DNA from: Chloroflexota bacterium | Lineage (GTDB): Bacteria; Chloroflexota; Anaerolineae; Anaerolineales; Anaerolineaceae | Direction of reading: 5' to 3' | Assembly: GCA_023434145.1 (NCBI GenBank) | Contig: JAEYTI010000275.1 | Location: forward strand, 1 to 15,204 | Length of the DNA stretch: 15,204 nt | In this document: positions 13,870 through 15,204 of the stretch, in pieces | How positions within the stretch are numbered: position 1 is the first letter of the stretch | How the letters are laid out: the number at the start of each line of letters is the position of its first letter | The notes under the pieces: model-generated | What the model was told of the DNA's origin: nothing | Database searches by the model: none | What the model saw: the letters and a program-made list of their open reading frames with translations, nothing else | Translations under genes and position numbers: made by a program

Positions 13870-14787
13870 TCATTCCTTCGCCGGCGGATTGGGCCTGAGA
13901 TCGTAAATCCCATCCACCACCGGGTAGCGCTTGCCGCACGATCCGCACACCAGTTCTGGGGGTGTATCAGGCAGGAGTGCCGCGCAGACGGGGCATTTGA
14001 AGAAACTTCCTTCCGGTGCAGGCTCAGAAGCCGCCACGGTTGGCCGGGCCTGTGAGCGCACAAATACGCTCGGGCTGAATTGCCACAGGTCGCCGGTGCG
14101 CTGCGCGATTGAATCCATGGCCACCAGCATGCCCAGCGGCACAATACGCTTGAGCAGACCAATGCGGAAATGCGATACGGTGAGCTGGCGATCCACTGCG
14201 AAGCCGGTTACCTGGAGCCATGTGCGCACGGTAGAGGGGTGGAAATCAAAATTCAGCGCCGCGAACTCCACCGGCTCGGGCGAGAATGGGCTCCACGTCT
14301 GGCGGCGCAAGGCATAGCGCAGCACCGACTTGAGGTTGCGCTTGTTGGCATATTCCAGAATGAACGTCGCGCCGTTCTCCAGCGTCTGGCGCACTTCCGC
14401 CAATGCCCGCCGGGGATCCACCATGTGGTGCAGCGTGCGGATCATAGTTGCTGTATCGAATAATCCAGCCACAAACGGCAGGTGATAGATATCCGCGGCA
14501 ACGTAGCGGAGCTTTGCCCCATCCGCGCCGGTATCGCCCAGCCGGGCGCGCGCCTGCTGCAACTGCGTGCGCGAGTAATCCAGCAAGACAATCTCGCCAA
14601 AGTTGCGATAGCGGGGGGTATTCCGGCCAGCGCCCGCGCCCAGCTCTAATAACCGTTTTCCGCCCGGAGGGATCAACCGCCGCAGTGCCACCGCTTCCAC
14701 AGCGTCTTCATAAGCGCGTCCCCCGCGCTCCCAAAAAGAGGTTTGATAATCGGAGCCCTCGTAGTTACAAACGGGTAATTGATCCAT
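13870..14787 (-). CDS. SAM-dependent methyltransferase with a C-terminal Trm112-like zinc ribbon
   Basis: This 305-residue protein has an N-terminal methyltransferase core: LLELGAGAGRNT (46-57), a VLLD acidic strand end (67-70), AADIYHLPF (97-105) and LHHMVDPRRALAEVRQTLENGATFILEY (119-146, motif III and the surrounding strands). After a linker, residues 264-297 form a Trm112-like zinc ribbon: C265-x2-C268 and C281-x2-C284 in FKCPVC and CGSCGKRYPVVDGIYDL. In relatives this zinc domain usually lies at the N-terminus of the methyltransferase. No signal peptide is seen. The start at 14787 has no recognisable Shine-Dalgarno. Upstream on the same strand lies the SRP RNA terminator, 60 bp away. The substrate is unknown; zinc-ribbon relatives include RNA and protein methyltransferases. 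Confidence 0.8.
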   Translation of the reverse strand: MDQLPVCNYEGSDYQTSFWERGGRAYEDAVEAVALRRLIPPGGKRLLELGAGAGRNTPRYRNFGEIVLLDYSRTQLQQARARLGDTGADGAKLRYVAADIYHLPFVAGLFDTATMIRTLHHMVDPRRALAEVRQTLENGATFILEYANKRNLKSVLRYALRRQTWSPFSPEPVEFAALNFDFHPSTVRTWLQVTGFAVDRQLTVSHFRIGLLKRIVPLGMLVAMDSIAQRTGDLWQFSPSVFVRSQARPTVAASEPAPEGSFFKCPVCAALLPDTPPELVCGSCGKRYPVVDGIYDLRPNPPAKE

Positions 14788-14846
14788 TGTTTACTAATCT
14801 GATCACTTTTTTAATTTATGTTGTAGAATAAGGCCAATCGGGGATT

Positions 14847-14878
14847 AAAAATGCGCCGGGCAGGTTTGCCGGCGGCGC
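14847..14878 (-). terminator. Rho-independent terminator of the SRP RNA
   Basis: On the minus strand GCGCCG (14878-14873) pairs with CGGCGC (14858-14853). A further GGCA/TGCC pair inside gives a stem with a CC bulge, followed directly by ATTTTT (14852-14847). It closes the SRP RNA transcript 60 bp before the methyltransferase start. Confidence 0.7.
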
Positions 14879-14960
14879 CCAGAGTGGCCTCCTTACCGTT
14901 GCTTCCTCTCGGACCTGGCGGGGTTCGAAGGATTCTGCCGCGCCGGTCCCGCCCGAACGC
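14850..14960 (-). ncRNA. ffs: Bacterial signal recognition particle RNA (small type)
   Basis: Minus-strand positions near 14930-14900 read GCCAGGTCCGAGAGGAAGC followed by AACGGTAAGGAG. This is the conserved SRP RNA domain IV: GCCAGG on one side, a tetraloop, then GGAAGCAACGGTA on the other. The flanks pair into an extended rod. SRP RNA binds the Ffh protein and directs ribosomes with signal-peptide chains to the membrane. The tetraloop is GAGA (GNRA) where many bacteria have GGAA. The length from the predicted start (about 14960) to the terminator is about 110 bases, a small SRP RNA without an Alu domain. Exact ends are inferred from the promoter and terminator. Confidence 0.85.
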
Positions 14961-14966
14961 GGGGTA

Positions 14967-14995
14967 AGGATACCCGATAACCGAGGAGATGTCAA
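14967..14995 (-). promoter_or_regulatory. Near-consensus sigma-70 promoter of the SRP RNA
   Basis: On the minus strand a perfect TTGACA (14995-14990) and TATCCT (14972-14967) are separated by exactly 17 bases, predicting initiation near 14960. The -35 box lies between the Shine-Dalgarno (14983-14988) and the ATG (14999) of the divergent gene. Confidence 0.8.
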
Positions 14996-14998
14996 GAA

Positions 14999-15204
14999 AT
15001 GTTAAAACGCTGGTTCTCGCTTGTTCTGCTAATCATACTCATTACCGGTTGGATGCCTATTTCCCCGGTTCGATCGCAATACCCAATGGAGCCCAAAGTC
15101 GTGCTGGTCGATGCGAGCGAACCGGATGCCCTGCGTGAAGTTGAAGCATCCGGCGGCGTGCTGCTCGCTGAATATGAGGCAGCATCACTTTGGCGAGTGC
15201 CCGG
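14999..15204 (+). CDS. Secreted protein, N-terminal fragment (cut by window edge)
   Basis: An ATG at 14999, with GAGGAG ending 10 bases upstream, opens a frame that stays open to the edge (68 codons). The product begins with a Sec-type signal peptide (MLKRWFSLVLLIILITGW, cleavage plausible near VRSQ) and continues with VVLVDASEPDALREVEASGG. That segment resembles the propeptide-like start of secreted proteins such as subtilase-type enzymes, but it is too short to assign. The gene reads away from the SRP RNA gene, and its own promoter is not visible. Confidence 0.7.
   Translation, partial: MLKRWFSLVLLIILITGWMPISPVRSQYPMEPKVVLVDASEPDALREVEASGGVLLAEYEAASLWRVP

Noticed and set aside
1..15204. 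CRISPR arrays, insertion sequences or phage genes
   Set aside because: No regularly spaced repeats, transposase or phage motifs are seen; the only notable repeats are the hairpins and short words listed.

Overview
This window looks like chromosomal DNA from a bacterium of the Chloroflexota, most likely Anaerolineae-like. This is an inference from overall style: moderately GC-rich coding DNA, a DUF5671-type multi-repeat membrane protein, LysM/SdrD-like surface proteins with Pro/Thr-rich linkers, a GAF-GAF NarL-type histidine kinase, and a compact layout that mixes leaderless with Shine-Dalgarno-led starts. I see no mobile element, phage gene or CRISPR array.

Layout. The left edge (1-300) carries a tRNA-Gln(CUG) on the minus strand with its own terminator and promoter. 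A leaderless SAM methyltransferase (349-975, +) runs tail-to-tail into a minus-strand membrane/secreted block: a DUF5671-repeat membrane protein (983-2914), a membrane-anchored NTF2-like protein (3104-3586) and a small two-helix membrane protein (3601-3924). A divergent intergenic region with a perfect long hairpin (4016-4058) separates this block from a cell-surface LysM protein (4121-4921, +). That gene converges, with overlapping stop codons, on a glycosyltransferase-like gene (4918-6009, -), which overlaps the end of a sulfite-oxidase-family molybdopterin enzyme (5972-6616, -). After a 343-bp divergent control region comes a plus-strand run. It holds a cytoplasmic GAF-GAF histidine kinase (6960-8663) whose end overlaps a UbiE/MenG quinone methyltransferase (8653-9360). 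Next is a leader with a 20-bp perfect hairpin (9402-9446), a Cys/Met-metabolism PLP enzyme (9484-10722), and a secreted alpha/beta hydrolase (10715-12019) that overlaps it. Last come a UbiX-like flavin prenyltransferase fused to an FMN-binding split-barrel domain (12087-13124) and an overlapping SAM methyltransferase (to 13867). The right part has a minus-strand methyltransferase with a C-terminal zinc-ribbon/Trm112-like domain (13870-14787), the SRP RNA gene (about 14850-14960, -) with a near-consensus promoter and terminator, and the start of a divergent secreted protein (14999 to the edge).

How the genes may work together. UbiE/MenG and UbiX both belong to late (mena)quinone biosynthesis, although no UbiD is present here. 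The kinase is translationally overlapped with ubiE but has no response regulator beside it. Four class I SAM methyltransferases lie within 15 kb; only ubiE has a clear substrate class. The PLP enzyme handles sulfur amino acids. Several surface proteins (LysM, hydrolase, partial secreted protein, NTF2-like) suggest envelope functions.

Most noteworthy: two long perfect hairpins that share a stem-base sequence but differ in the distal stem, the UbiX-split-barrel fusion, an SRP RNA promoter whose -35 box sits between the Shine-Dalgarno and start codon of the divergent gene, and three convergent gene pairs with 7, 2 or -4 bp between stop codons and no terminator.
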